A stretch of DNA of 40,252 bases from positions 1 through 40,252 of the forward strand of contig ASNI01000021.1 in NCBI GenBank assembly GCA_000404785.1, in the 5' to 3' direction. The DNA comes from Cloacimonetes bacterium SCGC AAA252-N17 (GTDB lineage Bacteria > Cloacimonadota > Cloacimonadia > JGIOTU-2). Positions 16,864 through 24,497 of the stretch are shown in pieces. How positions within the stretch are numbered: position 1 is the first letter of the stretch; every line of letters begins with the position of its first letter. A program made the position numbers and the translations under genes. The notes under the pieces were generated by a model. That model made no database searches, was not told the DNA's origin, and saw nothing but the letters and a program-made list of their open reading frames with translations.

Positions 16864-17254
16864 TTTTATTTCCTCTTTGGACACTTAATAAATTTAGGTT
16901 ATATTCGTCAATTAAACCCTCATCAGCAAAACTGTAATATTTATTATCGCCTATGATAATATGGTCAAGGATTTTAATCTGCATAACATTACCAGCATTT
17001 ACTAAATTTTTGGTAATATCTTTATCACTTTGAGAAGGTTCCGGATTTCCTGAGGGATGGTTATGAACGAAAATTAAACTAACTGAATTATAATTAATTG
17101 CTTTTTTCATTATTTCACGAGGATAAACAACGCTAGAGTCCAAGCTTCCTTCAAAAAGATCTTCTGTATTTATTATCTTATTTTTTGCATCTAAAAATAA
17201 TACTTTAAAAATTTCCCTTTCATTTTTTTTGCATAGACTGGAATAAATAATCAT
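16856..17254 (-). pseudogene. RadC-like protein, C-terminal JAMM half (frameshifted gene, part 2)
   Basis: Contains the JAMM/MPN+ metalloprotease-like motif FVHNHPSGNPEPSQSDKD, characteristic of RadC (UPF0758), plus the usual C-terminal DHIIIGDNKYYSFADEG. The start given is only where the open frame begins; its N-terminal half is the adjacent fragment. The junction is an A8 run (T8 at 17223-17230 on the plus strand). Removing one A makes a continuous RadC of about 245 residues reading FQSMQKNEREIFKVLFLD. It overlaps the mod start by 8 nt, so it heads the mod - pentapeptide - res operon. Confidence 0.75.
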
Positions 17255-17594
17255 AAACTGCTTTTGATGATTTTAATTGTATTTTTTTTCCAATAATTCT
17301 TTCTTTTAGATATCGTTCTGATATCTCCTGGAAAACTTTTATGCCAAAGGAATTATGAGGTCCAATTCCATCTATTTCCTGAAGTTTGTCCATTGGAGCT
17401 TCAAGTACACCTTTCAATGATTTGAATTTCTTTATTGCCTTTTTTGCTTGTTGTTTACAATCTTTTCGTGGAGTTCCAAGAGTCAGAAGCAATTCAATTA
17501 TTTCATAATCGTGAAAGCCTGAAATACCGGATTTTATAAATTTTTCTCGCAGTCTTCTGCGGTGTCCTTCAGATTTAACCTTTATTTCTTTCAT
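17220..17594 (-). pseudogene. RadC-like protein, N-terminal helix-hairpin-helix half (frameshifted gene, part 1)
   Basis: HRRRLREKFIKSGISGFHDYEIIELLLTLG is the standard RadC N-terminus, followed by a helix-hairpin-helix region (LQEIDGIGPHNSFGIKVFQEI). The frame ends right after FQSMQKK in a homopolymer of eight A, then the C-terminal half continues in another frame. The RadC family is common in mobile and defence regions; its biochemical role is unsettled. Possible causes are real decay, phase-variable slippage or a sequencing error; all three fit a single-base change in A8. Confidence 0.75.
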
Positions 17595-17651
17595 TGTTAG
17601 TTGCCTTAGAGATTATCTCTTTAAAAAAATTATTCATTTATTATTTTCTTT

Positions 17652-17687
17652 CAACCTTCTTTCCATTTCAATCATTTCTCTTTCTCT
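17652..17687 (-). repeat. 36-bp direct repeat, copy 1 (nuclease C-terminus tail)
   Basis: Matches 19062-19097 with two mismatches, at an offset of 1,410 bp, and encodes REMIEMERRL on the minus strand in both copies. Here the same frame continues KENNK to a stop, so it is a true 3' end of the nuclease-type gene whose other pieces lie at 19.1 and 20.7 kb. The AlbA-type gene sits between the two copies. Confidence 0.8.
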
Positions 17688-17701
17688 TCACACATAGAAA
17701 A

Positions 17702-19051
17702 TTATTTTATCACTTCCCAATAGCCGCCTTTAGCTGGTCCGATTCTTTTTAATTTTCCATCTTCCTTAAGTTTTTTAATATTCCATTCAATTCCCTTAAC
17801 TGTCAAACCTATCTTATCAGCAAGTTCAAGTATGGTTATTGAAGGATTCTCTTTGATAAGGACAATTATTTTCACCCTAGTTTTTACCCTAATTTTCACC
17901 ATAGTTTTTAGGGTAGTACTCTCTAATTTCAAATATTCTTTACTCTGCTTAAAAACAATATAAAAATGTGTGTTAGTATATTCTATTTCAGGATAGGGAG
18001 AATTTTCTTTCTTGCAGACATCCCTCATTCTTTTCATACCTGAACCCAGTTTCTCTCCAAAACTTATACGAGAGAATAAATCTGCAATAAGGTGATTTCT
18101 TCTAAAAACAGTTTTACCCAGAATAAAGTTTCGTGGTTTGACCCAGATATTTTCTATCTGAATTCTGTCCGGAAAAAATTTTAATATATTATTATGTCCA
18201 CGTTCAAAATAATCTTTATGCATAACAGAATTTATTACTGCTTCTCGTATTGCTTCAAATGGATATTCATAGATATTTTCTCTTTGAGGTTTTCCAGTAA
18301 TTCTGTAAGCAACTTTTGAGTATAGTTTAACGAAATCCATCACTTGTTCGACGATTTCAAATAAAGAACCGGTAATTTCTTTTCTATCAATTACATCAAC
18401 CCCTTCCTTATCTCTGAATAAAACAACTGTAAAGACTGACCATGATGTAAAACTCTGCGGTTCTTTTGCAAAGAAAAGAACACCTGCATTATTAAAATAT
18501 AAATTTCCTTTTTGATTCTCTACCACTCCTAAGCTTGTGAGAATTTTATCAATTGATAATGTTTTAGAAAGTCCTGCTAATTCCAAAAACATATTTAGTC
18601 TATCTCTGTTAAAATCTTTGGGATATTTAAATTCTGTATTCAAAAGTTCATCAAATCTTACTTTGCCTTCAGTTTTAAAGAAACTTAAGATTTCATTTCT
18701 TGTCATTTTTTGAGATGTTGCACCTATCCGTTTATAAAATCCTGATGAACATTTATATGCTTTATCCTCACCTTCTCTTACATCTACAATAAGAATGTTT
18801 TCAAAGGATTTAACGAAAAGTTTTACTTCCGGATCACAATTTCGGGCAATATTTTGGATTTCAGATTTTATTCTATTTGTTATTGTAATGCCCTTAACTT
18901 TTCCGTCATCGGTTACACCTATTAGTACTTTACCTCCAGAAGAATTCGCAAATGCAACGAAATCTTTATCAACACCCGAAAGACCTTCTTTGAATTCAGT
19001 GAAGTATCCTTCACCTTCTTGCAATATCAAAGATAGTTCTTTATTATTCAT
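17702..19051 (-). CDS. AlbA_2 (Schlafen-like) - HATPase - winged-helix protein
   Basis: An N-terminal AlbA_2/divergent-AAA_4 domain (residues about 1-125) carries FANSSGGKVLIGVTDDG. A central HATPase_c_4-like domain carries an N box (REAVINSVMHKDY). A C-terminal winged helix ends LKRIGPAKGGYWEVIK. Such proteins are frequent beside RadC, restriction systems and toxin-antitoxin modules; regulatory or defence roles are suspected but unproved. I chose the ATG at 19051, 4 nt after the preceding stop; an upstream ATG at 19081 overlaps that gene. At 449 residues it is the normal length. It is flanked by 36-bp direct repeats, which suggests it arrived as a unit with a 1,410-bp duplication. Confidence 0.83.
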   Translation of the reverse strand: MNNKELSLILQEGEGYFTEFKEGLSGVDKDFVAFANSSGGKVLIGVTDDGKVKGITITNRIKSEIQNIARNCDPEVKLFVKSFENILIVDVREGEDKAYKCSSGFYKRIGATSQKMTRNEILSFFKTEGKVRFDELLNTEFKYPKDFNRDRLNMFLELAGLSKTLSIDKILTSLGVVENQKGNLYFNNAGVLFFAKEPQSFTSWSVFTVVLFRDKEGVDVIDRKEITGSLFEIVEQVMDFVKLYSKVAYRITGKPQRENIYEYPFEAIREAVINSVMHKDYFERGHNNILKFFPDRIQIENIWVKPRNFILGKTVFRRNHLIADLFSRISFGEKLGSGMKRMRDVCKKENSPYPEIEYTNTHFYIVFKQSKEYLKLESTTLKTMVKIRVKTRVKIIVLIKENPSITILELADKIGLTVKGIEWNIKKLKEDGKLKRIGPAKGGYWEVIK

Positions 19052-19055
19052 CTTT

Positions 19056-19304
19056 TTATCCCAATCTTCTTTCCATTTCAATCATTTCTCTATCTCTGGT
19101 TAATTCTCTTTTTAATTCTTCTACTGTTGGTAAATATAGTTTATATTTTGAAGCGAATATCTGTTTATTATCTTCAAGTAAAGTATATTTAACCATTGTT
19201 TCGTTTTTATCGTAGGTTTCTGAAATATTTCTTCTGTAACCAGAATTAAGTATATTAATCTCGATATGCTTTTCAAAATCTTGTTCTAAGTAATTTTTTG
19301 TCAT
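19056..19304 (-). pseudogene. Chimeric nuclease fragment (HsdR-like N-terminus joined to DUF1016/YhcG-like C-terminus)
   Basis: An 82-codon frame. The first ~35 residues (QDFEKHIEINILNSGYR, then YDKN) resemble the N-terminus of type I restriction HsdR subunits. The rest, YTLLEDNKQIFASKYKLYLP followed by ELKRELTRDREMIEMERRL, resembles the C-terminal end of YhcG-type PD-(D/E)XK proteins. No catalytic core remains, so it is most likely a deletion chimera rather than a gene. No good ribosome binding site precedes the ATG. The last 36 bp are repeated at 17652-17687. Confidence 0.5.
19062..19097 (-). repeat. 36-bp direct repeat, copy 2
   Basis: Second copy of the repeat at 17652-17687, lying within the end of the chimeric nuclease fragment, 34 of 36 bases identical. 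The repeats delimit the AlbA-type gene. Confidence 0.8.
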
Positions 19305-19319
19305 ACAAATTCAAATAAA

Positions 19320-20513
19320 TTATTGTTTTGGTTTGAGATTAATCTCTAACACATTATCAAAATGAATCAAATTAAAAGACAAATCCGTATATTTTTTCTT
19401 AAAATAACTATACTTTTGGGGATTGAATGTTTTTTTTGAGAATTTCACTTCATAAGCTTTTGATTCCTGAATTATAAAATCAACTTCTTGTTTTTTTTGA
19501 GTTCTCCAAAAACGTATATCATCAACGGAATAAAAGTCATAAAAGCGCCTGAATACAAAATTTTCCAAAAGTTCACCTCTATCATTTCTCAATGAAATCG
19601 GTTCAAAATTTCCGAGAAAATAATTTCTAAGACCTAAATCGTTTAAATATATCTTGGGCATTTTCCTTAGTTCTTTTTCTACATTTCTATAAAAGGGTAA
19701 AATTTTTGTTATATGAAAAGAACTTTCCATAAGTTTTACATAAGTATTAATAGTTTGATATTTTATTTTAAGATGTTTAGCAATGTTATTTGAATTAAAT
19801 AGTCCTTTTCTAGAAGATAGAATTTTCAAAATCTTGCAATACATATCAGGATATCTAATGTTGGCTTCTAAAGCATCTTTTTTGATGTATGAATCAGCAA
19901 TTTCCTTTAAAATTAATTTTTTTTCTGACAGTTCTTCTTCCACAACAACCTCCGGATAACCACCAAATAATAAATATTCATTAAGCCATTTCTGTAATTC
20001 TAATTTATAAATTTCCGGTATTGAACCAGAATTAATAAAGGAAGAAATTTCACCTCTATTCTTAAATATTAAAAATTCTTCAAAAGTTAAAGTTGGTAAT
20101 ATAAAAATACGCTTTCGTCCGGCTAAACTGTCCTTAAACTTTTCATCAATATAAAAAGCAGATGAACCGCTTACAACAAATTTTATTGAATCTTGATTTA
20201 AATCATAATGGTATTTGAGAAAATTAGTTGGATTGCTTAAATATTGTATTTCATCCAAAAATAGAATAACTTTTTTATTATTATTAAATGGTGGGATTAT
20301 TTGAAATAAATTTCGTGGATGATCATCTAATAATTTTAATATTTCTGGATCTTCAAGTGAAATAAAAAATGTACGTTTTTCTTCATTTTCTAATTTGGAT
20401 TGCATCTGTTGCATCAAGGTTGTCTTACCCGTTTGGCGAGCGCCTACAAGTAGAGTTATCTGCTTTTTAGAAAGGTGATTCCATAATGTTTTGAACAATG
20501 TTCTATATTTCAT
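19320..20513 (-). CDS. AAA_14 - DUF4143 ATPase
   Basis: A 397-residue STAND-like AAA+ protein. Walker A is GARQTGKT (24-31), Walker B is VILFLDEIQYL, and sensor 1 is FVVSGSSAF. There is a winged-helix linker and a C-terminal DUF4143 domain with a restriction-nuclease-like EVDFII...AYEVKFS pattern near residue 350. The family is abundant in anaerobes and archaea and is typically present in many copies; its function is unknown. Upstream lie a near-consensus promoter and a 32-bp operator-like repeat, so it is probably self-regulated. It separates the pieces of a broken DUF1016 gene, which suggests that it was inserted there. Confidence 0.9.
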   Translation of the reverse strand: MKYRTLFKTLWNHLSKKQITLLVGARQTGKTTLMQQMQSKLENEEKRTFFISLEDPEILKLLDDHPRNLFQIIPPFNNNKKVILFLDEIQYLSNPTNFLKYHYDLNQDSIKFVVSGSSAFYIDEKFKDSLAGRKRIFILPTLTFEEFLIFKNRGEISSFINSGSIPEIYKLELQKWLNEYLLFGGYPEVVVEEELSEKKLILKEIADSYIKKDALEANIRYPDMYCKILKILSSRKGLFNSNNIAKHLKIKYQTINTYVKLMESSFHITKILPFYRNVEKELRKMPKIYLNDLGLRNYFLGNFEPISLRNDRGELLENFVFRRFYDFYSVDDIRFWRTQKKQEVDFIIQESKAYEVKFSKKTFNPQKYSYFKKKYTDLSFNLIHFDNVLEINLKPKQ

Positions 20514-20519
20514 ATTTAT

Positions 20520-20547
20520 ATATTATCCCAAAATATCACATTGTCAA
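20520..20547 (-). promoter_or_regulatory. Sigma70-like promoter of the AAA_14 gene
   Basis: On the minus strand TTGACA (20542-20547) is followed after 16 bp by TAATAT (20520-20525), just upstream of the ATG at 20513. The very short leader implies that the ATG is read almost at the transcript start. The promoter lies inside the 32-bp repeat array. Confidence 0.5.
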
Positions 20548-20600
20548 TCATAAAATATCCCAAATATTTCACTTTTTAATCATAAATTATCCCATTTTTT
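20524..20600. repeat. Operator-like tandem 32-bp repeat upstream of the AAA_14 gene
   Basis: Two imperfect 32-bp units (20524-20555 and 20556-20587) plus the start of a third each begin TATCCCA and contain a CAATCATAAA/TAATCATAAA block. The array overlaps the promoter, which suggests cooperative repression or activation by a DNA-binding protein, perhaps the ATPase itself (inference). Confidence 0.5.
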
Positions 20601-20831
20601 CTTTTTCAACTCGAAGAAGTAAACGGTAATGGGTACAACTCAATTCGTGACGCATGCGTCACATTTTGGAAAAGTTAGGTAGAACATTCTCATATTTCTT
20701 AAGTTTGACTCATCAAATCCTCTTCCATAATCTTGTCTCTGAACTTTTCTCGACCTTTCTAATATCTTTTCTCCGAACAATCTCCGAACTATCATTAGAA
20801 TTTTTCTGCGAACTAAAACCATTAGTTGCAA
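20588..20831 (-). pseudogene. DUF1016 (YhcG-like) nuclease, N-terminal fragment with frameshifts
   Basis: One frame reads DYGRGFDESNLRNMRMFYLTF, a clear DUF1016 N-terminal block, then breaks at a TGA. A second frame resumes with RHELSCTHYRLLLRVEKEK, the next conserved block (RHELSWTHYRLLLRVE), before stopping near the operator array. A single missing T around 20645 would rejoin them. The C-terminal PD-(D/E)XK half is absent here; debris of a similar C-terminus lies at 19056 and 17652. Confidence 0.7.
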
Positions 20832-20855
20832 TTTTCCTGGGTAGTTTCTGGGTAT

Positions 20856-22337
20856 TTACTGGGCATTAGAAATAATCTCCCAATATCCGCCTTTTGCTGG
20901 ACCGATTCTTTTTAAGAGACCTTTTTGTTTTAGTTTATTTATATGTTTTTGGATAATAGAAGGATTTATCCCAAGCTCTTCTGATAACATTTTCCTTGTT
21001 ATTCTAGGATTTTTTCCAATTATTTGCAATATTTGCACTTGTCGTTGAGATAATTCTGACCACCTTTTCTGACCACCTTTTCTGACCACCTTTTCTGACC
21101 ACCTTTTCTGACCACCTTTTCTGACCACCTTTTCACTGACCCCCTTTTCACTGACCTTATCACCGACTTTATCACCGACTTTTTTATAAATTTTCTTATT
21201 CCAAAAAATAATCTTAAACTGCATCAATTCTTCTTTAAATTCCGGAACAATATTTTCATACTGTTTACATAATTTAATAATATTAGAAAATCCCCGTCCC
21301 CACTGCTCGATAATCTTTAATTCGGAAAAAATTCTGCCGATCGTAATATTACGCAATTTGGAGAAATCCATTTTTCCAATGTCATCTACGGAATAACCGG
21401 CTGGCAAATCACCGGGACTGCTTATCTCGATCCTGTTATCGAAAACAGCAACTTTTATATCCTGTCCTTTCAAAAGATAATTTCTATGGGTTACTGCATT
21501 GACAATTGCTTCTCGCAATGCAGGAATCGGATATTCGTATTTTTCTTCTCTATAAACATCACCAATTACAGCAGAGAGTTTTATATTCGATTTCAGGAAT
21601 TTTAATGCTGATTCAATCTGGTCGATGATACTTCCTCTGAATTCAGCCTTATCGATAAATATTTCTTTAGTATTTCCTTTGAAATGAGCACATTTTATCT
21701 GGGCAAAATCATATTCAATATATTCTTTCTTTGGGAACAGTAACATTCCTGCTACAGTTGGATAAATTTTTTCATCTCTCTTTGCTAAAAGATTGAACAT
21801 AAAAAGATGTTCTTCTTTTATCTGAATATCCTTCTTCTCTTTAAATACCTTTTTTATTCTTGGAAAATCCACGTCATCTTTTGAAAATCTATAATCGACT
21901 TGAGAATCATAACTAATATTTTCACCTCTTAATTGTAAGGATTTTATTATCTCTTTGCCGGCGAGTCTAGTAGTAGAACCAACTCGAATATAAGTTCCTT
22001 TTTCCAAACCCTTATTCTTTTGATAATATGGAGTTTCAATACCTAATGGAACTTTTATTATTACCAATGTTTTATCCTGTTCTGTGGTGAAAACAGGATC
22101 GATGCGGATTGTCGGTTTAATGCTGTCAAAGGTGATATTTGATAATTTTTCTTCCAATTCAAAAGGATTTGCTACTCCAATGATCTTTCTATCATCATCT
22201 ATACCAAAGATCAAATTTCCCCCACTTCCATTAGCAAAAGCAATAATAGTCTGTAGAATTTTTTCTTTATTGGAATTATTAAATTCTCTTTTGAATTCTA
22301 ATGTTTTACTTTCCCGCTTTGATAATAATTCTTTCAT
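20856..22337 (-). CDS. AlbA_2 - HATPase - winged-helix protein with 13-bp tandem repeat
   Basis: 493 residues. AlbA_2 lies at about 1-130 (FANGSGGNLIFGIDDD), the HATPase-like centre at about 240-330 (LREAIVNAVTHRNY), then a charged linker with repeats (KVGDKVGDKV, then EKVVRKGGQKRWS twice), and a C-terminal winged helix ending LLKRIGPAKGGYWEII. The linker is encoded by six perfect copies of a 13-bp unit at 21056-21133. As 13 is not a multiple of 3, losing or gaining one unit shifts the frame and removes the winged helix. It starts 2 nt after radC and so is translationally coupled to it. The tail closely matches that of the AlbA protein at 17.7 kb, so the two are paralogues. Confidence 0.85.
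   Translation of the reverse strand: MKELLSKRESKTLEFKREFNNSNKEKILQTIIAFANGSGGNLIFGIDDDRKIIGVANPFELEEKLSNITFDSIKPTIRIDPVFTTEQDKTLVIIKVPLGIETPYYQKNKGLEKGTYIRVGSTTRLAGKEIIKSLQLRGENISYDSQVDYRFSKDDVDFPRIKKVFKEKKDIQIKEEHLFMFNLLAKRDEKIYPTVAGMLLFPKKEYIEYDFAQIKCAHFKGNTKEIFIDKAEFRGSIIDQIESALKFLKSNIKLSAVIGDVYREEKYEYPIPALREAIVNAVTHRNYLLKGQDIKVAVFDNRIEISSPGDLPAGYSVDDIGKMDFSKLRNITIGRIFSELKIIEQWGRGFSNIIKLCKQYENIVPEFKEELMQFKIIFWNKKIYKKVGDKVGDKVSEKGVSEKVVRKGGQKRWSEKVVRKGGQKRWSELSQRQVQILQIIGKNPRITRKMLSEELGINPSIIQKHINKLKQKGLLKRIGPAKGGYWEIISNAQ
21056..21133. repeat. Six perfect 13-bp tandem repeats inside a gene
   Basis: The unit CTGACCACCTTTT (plus strand) is repeated six times without error and followed by degenerate CACTGACC/CACCGACTT copies to about 21183. 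It codes for the linker of the AlbA-type protein. Confidence 0.95.
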
Positions 22338-22339
22338 AT

Positions 22340-23029
22340 TTATATCAGCCCTTTATCCTTAAAACTAAAATAGTTATCTTTTGCTACAATAATATGGTCA
22401 ACCACATCGATTCCCAAAATCTTACCGGCTTCAACCAATCTTTTAGTAATTTCCAGATCATCTTCGGAAGGTTGAGTATCTCCTGAAGGATGATTATGAA
22501 CAATGATCACGGTTGATGCCGAATTTTTAATTGCCGGCAGAAAAACTTCTCTCGGATGTGCTAAACTTGCGCTTAATGTTCCAGTTGATACTTTATCCAC
22601 ACCTATCAGATTATTTCGAGTAGTTAATGAAAGGATATAAAAGTTCTCTTTCATTTTATTTCCAATTTCATTTTTCAAGAGATTGAAAACAGTTTCTGGT
22701 TTTTTTATTTTTTCTCCGAATTTTGGGATATGCAATTCTGCCTTTTCTCCCAATTTGAAGGCAGCTTGAATCTTGCAGGCAGTTGCAAAACCGATACCTT
22801 TTACTTTTTTTAATTCTTCGATGCTGGCGTTTTTTATATTTTGAAGATTACCAAAATGAGCGAGAAGATTTTGAGCAAGTGTTAATACAGTCTGTCCTCT
22901 ACCACCTTTTTCAATTATTAATGCCAGTAATTCTTGAGTGGAAAGATTATCAACACCAACTTTTTGCAAACGCTCTCTTGGTCGGTCTTCAACTGGCAAA
23001 TCTCTAACCGTATATGTTCTGGTTTTCAT
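22340..23029 (-). CDS. radC: RadC family JAMM-domain protein
   Basis: 229 residues, complete. The N-terminus DLPVEDRPRERLQKVGVDNLSTQELLALII is the standard RadC start, a helix-hairpin-helix region follows (IEELKKVKGIGFATACKIQAAF), and the JAMM motif is IIVHNHPSGDTQPSEDDLEIT. RadC was once assigned to DNA repair, but its true activity is uncertain; the gene is strongly associated with mobile and defence regions. It is the first gene of a two-gene unit with the AlbA protein. The same RadC/AlbA association occurs in the neighbouring cluster at 17 kb. Confidence 0.95.
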   Translation of the reverse strand: MKTRTYTVRDLPVEDRPRERLQKVGVDNLSTQELLALIIEKGGRGQTVLTLAQNLLAHFGNLQNIKNASIEELKKVKGIGFATACKIQAAFKLGEKAELHIPKFGEKIKKPETVFNLLKNEIGNKMKENFYILSLTTRNNLIGVDKVSTGTLSASLAHPREVFLPAIKNSASTVIIVHNHPSGDTQPSEDDLEITKRLVEAGKILGIDVVDHIIVAKDNYFSFKDKGLI

Positions 23030-23063
23030 ATTTATGAATAAAATTCAGAAATAAATATTGGGT

Positions 23064-24476
23064 TTATAGATTAAAACACACCACTTTTGGCTCGGTCATT
23101 TCCTGAAGAGAGAATTTTATACCTTCTCGACCAAGTCCGGAGTTTTTCACACCACCAAAAGGCATACCATCAATTCGATAGTCCGAAGAATCGTTGATCA
23201 TTATTCCGCCAACATCGATTTCTTTGATCGCCTTGAATGCAGTACTTAGATTGCTCGTAAATATACCGGCATGTAATCCATAATCAACATCATTTGCTTT
23301 CCCTATAGCTTCATCAAGATTGTCGATCTTATAAAGAATAACGACAGGGCCAAAGACTTCTTCATGTCCAAGACGGCAGGTTTTGGGAACATCTTTCATA
23401 ACTGTGGGCTGAACAACTGATCCTTCTCTTTGTCCGCCTGTGAGAAGTGTTCCACCTGCTTTCACCGCTTCTTTTATCCACTCTTCCACTCTTTTAGCTT
23501 CGCCTTCCGTGATCATCGGACCCATATCTGTATCTTCATCAAGCTGAAAACCTACCTTCATTTTTTTTGTTCGTTCCAGGAATTTTTCTTCAAATTTATC
23601 ATAAATATTTTTTTGAACAAACAGTCTTTGAACCCCGATACAATTTTGTCCAACAGCCCAGAAAGCACCTGAGACACAGCTTTCCACAGCTTTTTCAAGG
23701 TCACAATCATCCATTACAATAACAGGACAGTTAGAGCCAAGTTCCATTCCGATCTTCTTAAGCCCGGCTTTTTTGATAATTTCTTTTCCTGCTTCGGGTC
23801 CACCCGTAAATGTGATCATCCTGATTCTTTCATCTGTAACCAGCGCATCTCCGATGACATGTCCGTAACCGGTAACAATGTTCAATATTTTGGGAGGAAG
23901 ACCTGCATCGAGTAAGATCTCTCCGAGCTTTAGAGCAGACAGCGGTGTGACTGTAGCAGGTTTTAGAACAACTGAATTCCCACCAGCTATTATAGGACCA
24001 AGTTTATGAGCCACCAGATTCAACGGGTCGTTGAAAGGTGTGATGGCAGCAATCACCCCAATTGGGAAACGGTAATAGTAACCCACACGATTTTCTGCTC
24101 CCGGCATACTATCGAAAGGAATCGTCTCTCCAAGAATTCTTTTAGCTTCCTCACCGGAAAGCGTAATAGTATTTATTGCTCTGGTCACTTCTCCTCGTGC
24201 TTCTTTAATAGTTTTACTACCTTCTGTTGCGATAGTTCTTGATAATTCTTCATGCCGTCCTCTCATTAGTTCGGCTGCTTTCAATAAAATATCCACCCGT
24301 TTGTGGACAGGCAGATTTCTATTGATCTCATAACCCTCAACTGCGGCATCTATAGCTTTTTTTACATCTTCAGGTGTTCCTGCCGGAACTGTGTCTATTA
24401 CTTCTCCATTAAATGGATTTTTGACTTCGATTTTCTCGTCTTTATCAATCCATTTACCATTAATGAGCATTTTCAT
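23064..24476 (-). CDS. NAD(P)-dependent aldehyde dehydrogenase
   Basis: ALDH-superfamily enzyme oxidising an aldehyde to the acid. The catalytic Cys279 is in GQNCIGVQR, the general base Glu245 in GMELGSNCP, and Asn149 in TPFNDPLN. At 470 residues it is complete; GGAGG sits 6 nt before the ATG. The substrate is not decidable from sequence. It is most like the lactaldehyde/succinate-semialdehyde/glyceraldehyde-3-phosphate branch. It lies in line with homoserine dehydrogenase and an aminotransferase, so an amino-acid-derived semialdehyde, for instance aspartate semialdehyde, is a reasonable guess. Confidence 0.9.
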   Translation of the reverse strand: MKMLINGKWIDKDEKIEVKNPFNGEVIDTVPAGTPEDVKKAIDAAVEGYEINRNLPVHKRVDILLKAAELMRGRHEELSRTIATEGSKTIKEARGEVTRAINTITLSGEEAKRILGETIPFDSMPGAENRVGYYYRFPIGVIAAITPFNDPLNLVAHKLGPIIAGGNSVVLKPATVTPLSALKLGEILLDAGLPPKILNIVTGYGHVIGDALVTDERIRMITFTGGPEAGKEIIKKAGLKKIGMELGSNCPVIVMDDCDLEKAVESCVSGAFWAVGQNCIGVQRLFVQKNIYDKFEEKFLERTKKMKVGFQLDEDTDMGPMITEGEAKRVEEWIKEAVKAGGTLLTGGQREGSVVQPTVMKDVPKTCRLGHEEVFGPVVILYKIDNLDEAIGKANDVDYGLHAGIFTSNLSTAFKAIKEIDVGGIMINDSSDYRIDGMPFGGVKNSGLGREGIKFSLQEMTEPKVVCFNL

Positions 24477-24497
24477 TTTATTCCTCCTATTATTTAT

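Noticed and set aside
17702..22337. CRISPR array suggested by the short tandem repeats in this island
   Set aside because: The repeats are 13-bp units without spacers and lie within a coding sequence; no cas genes are present anywhere in the window.
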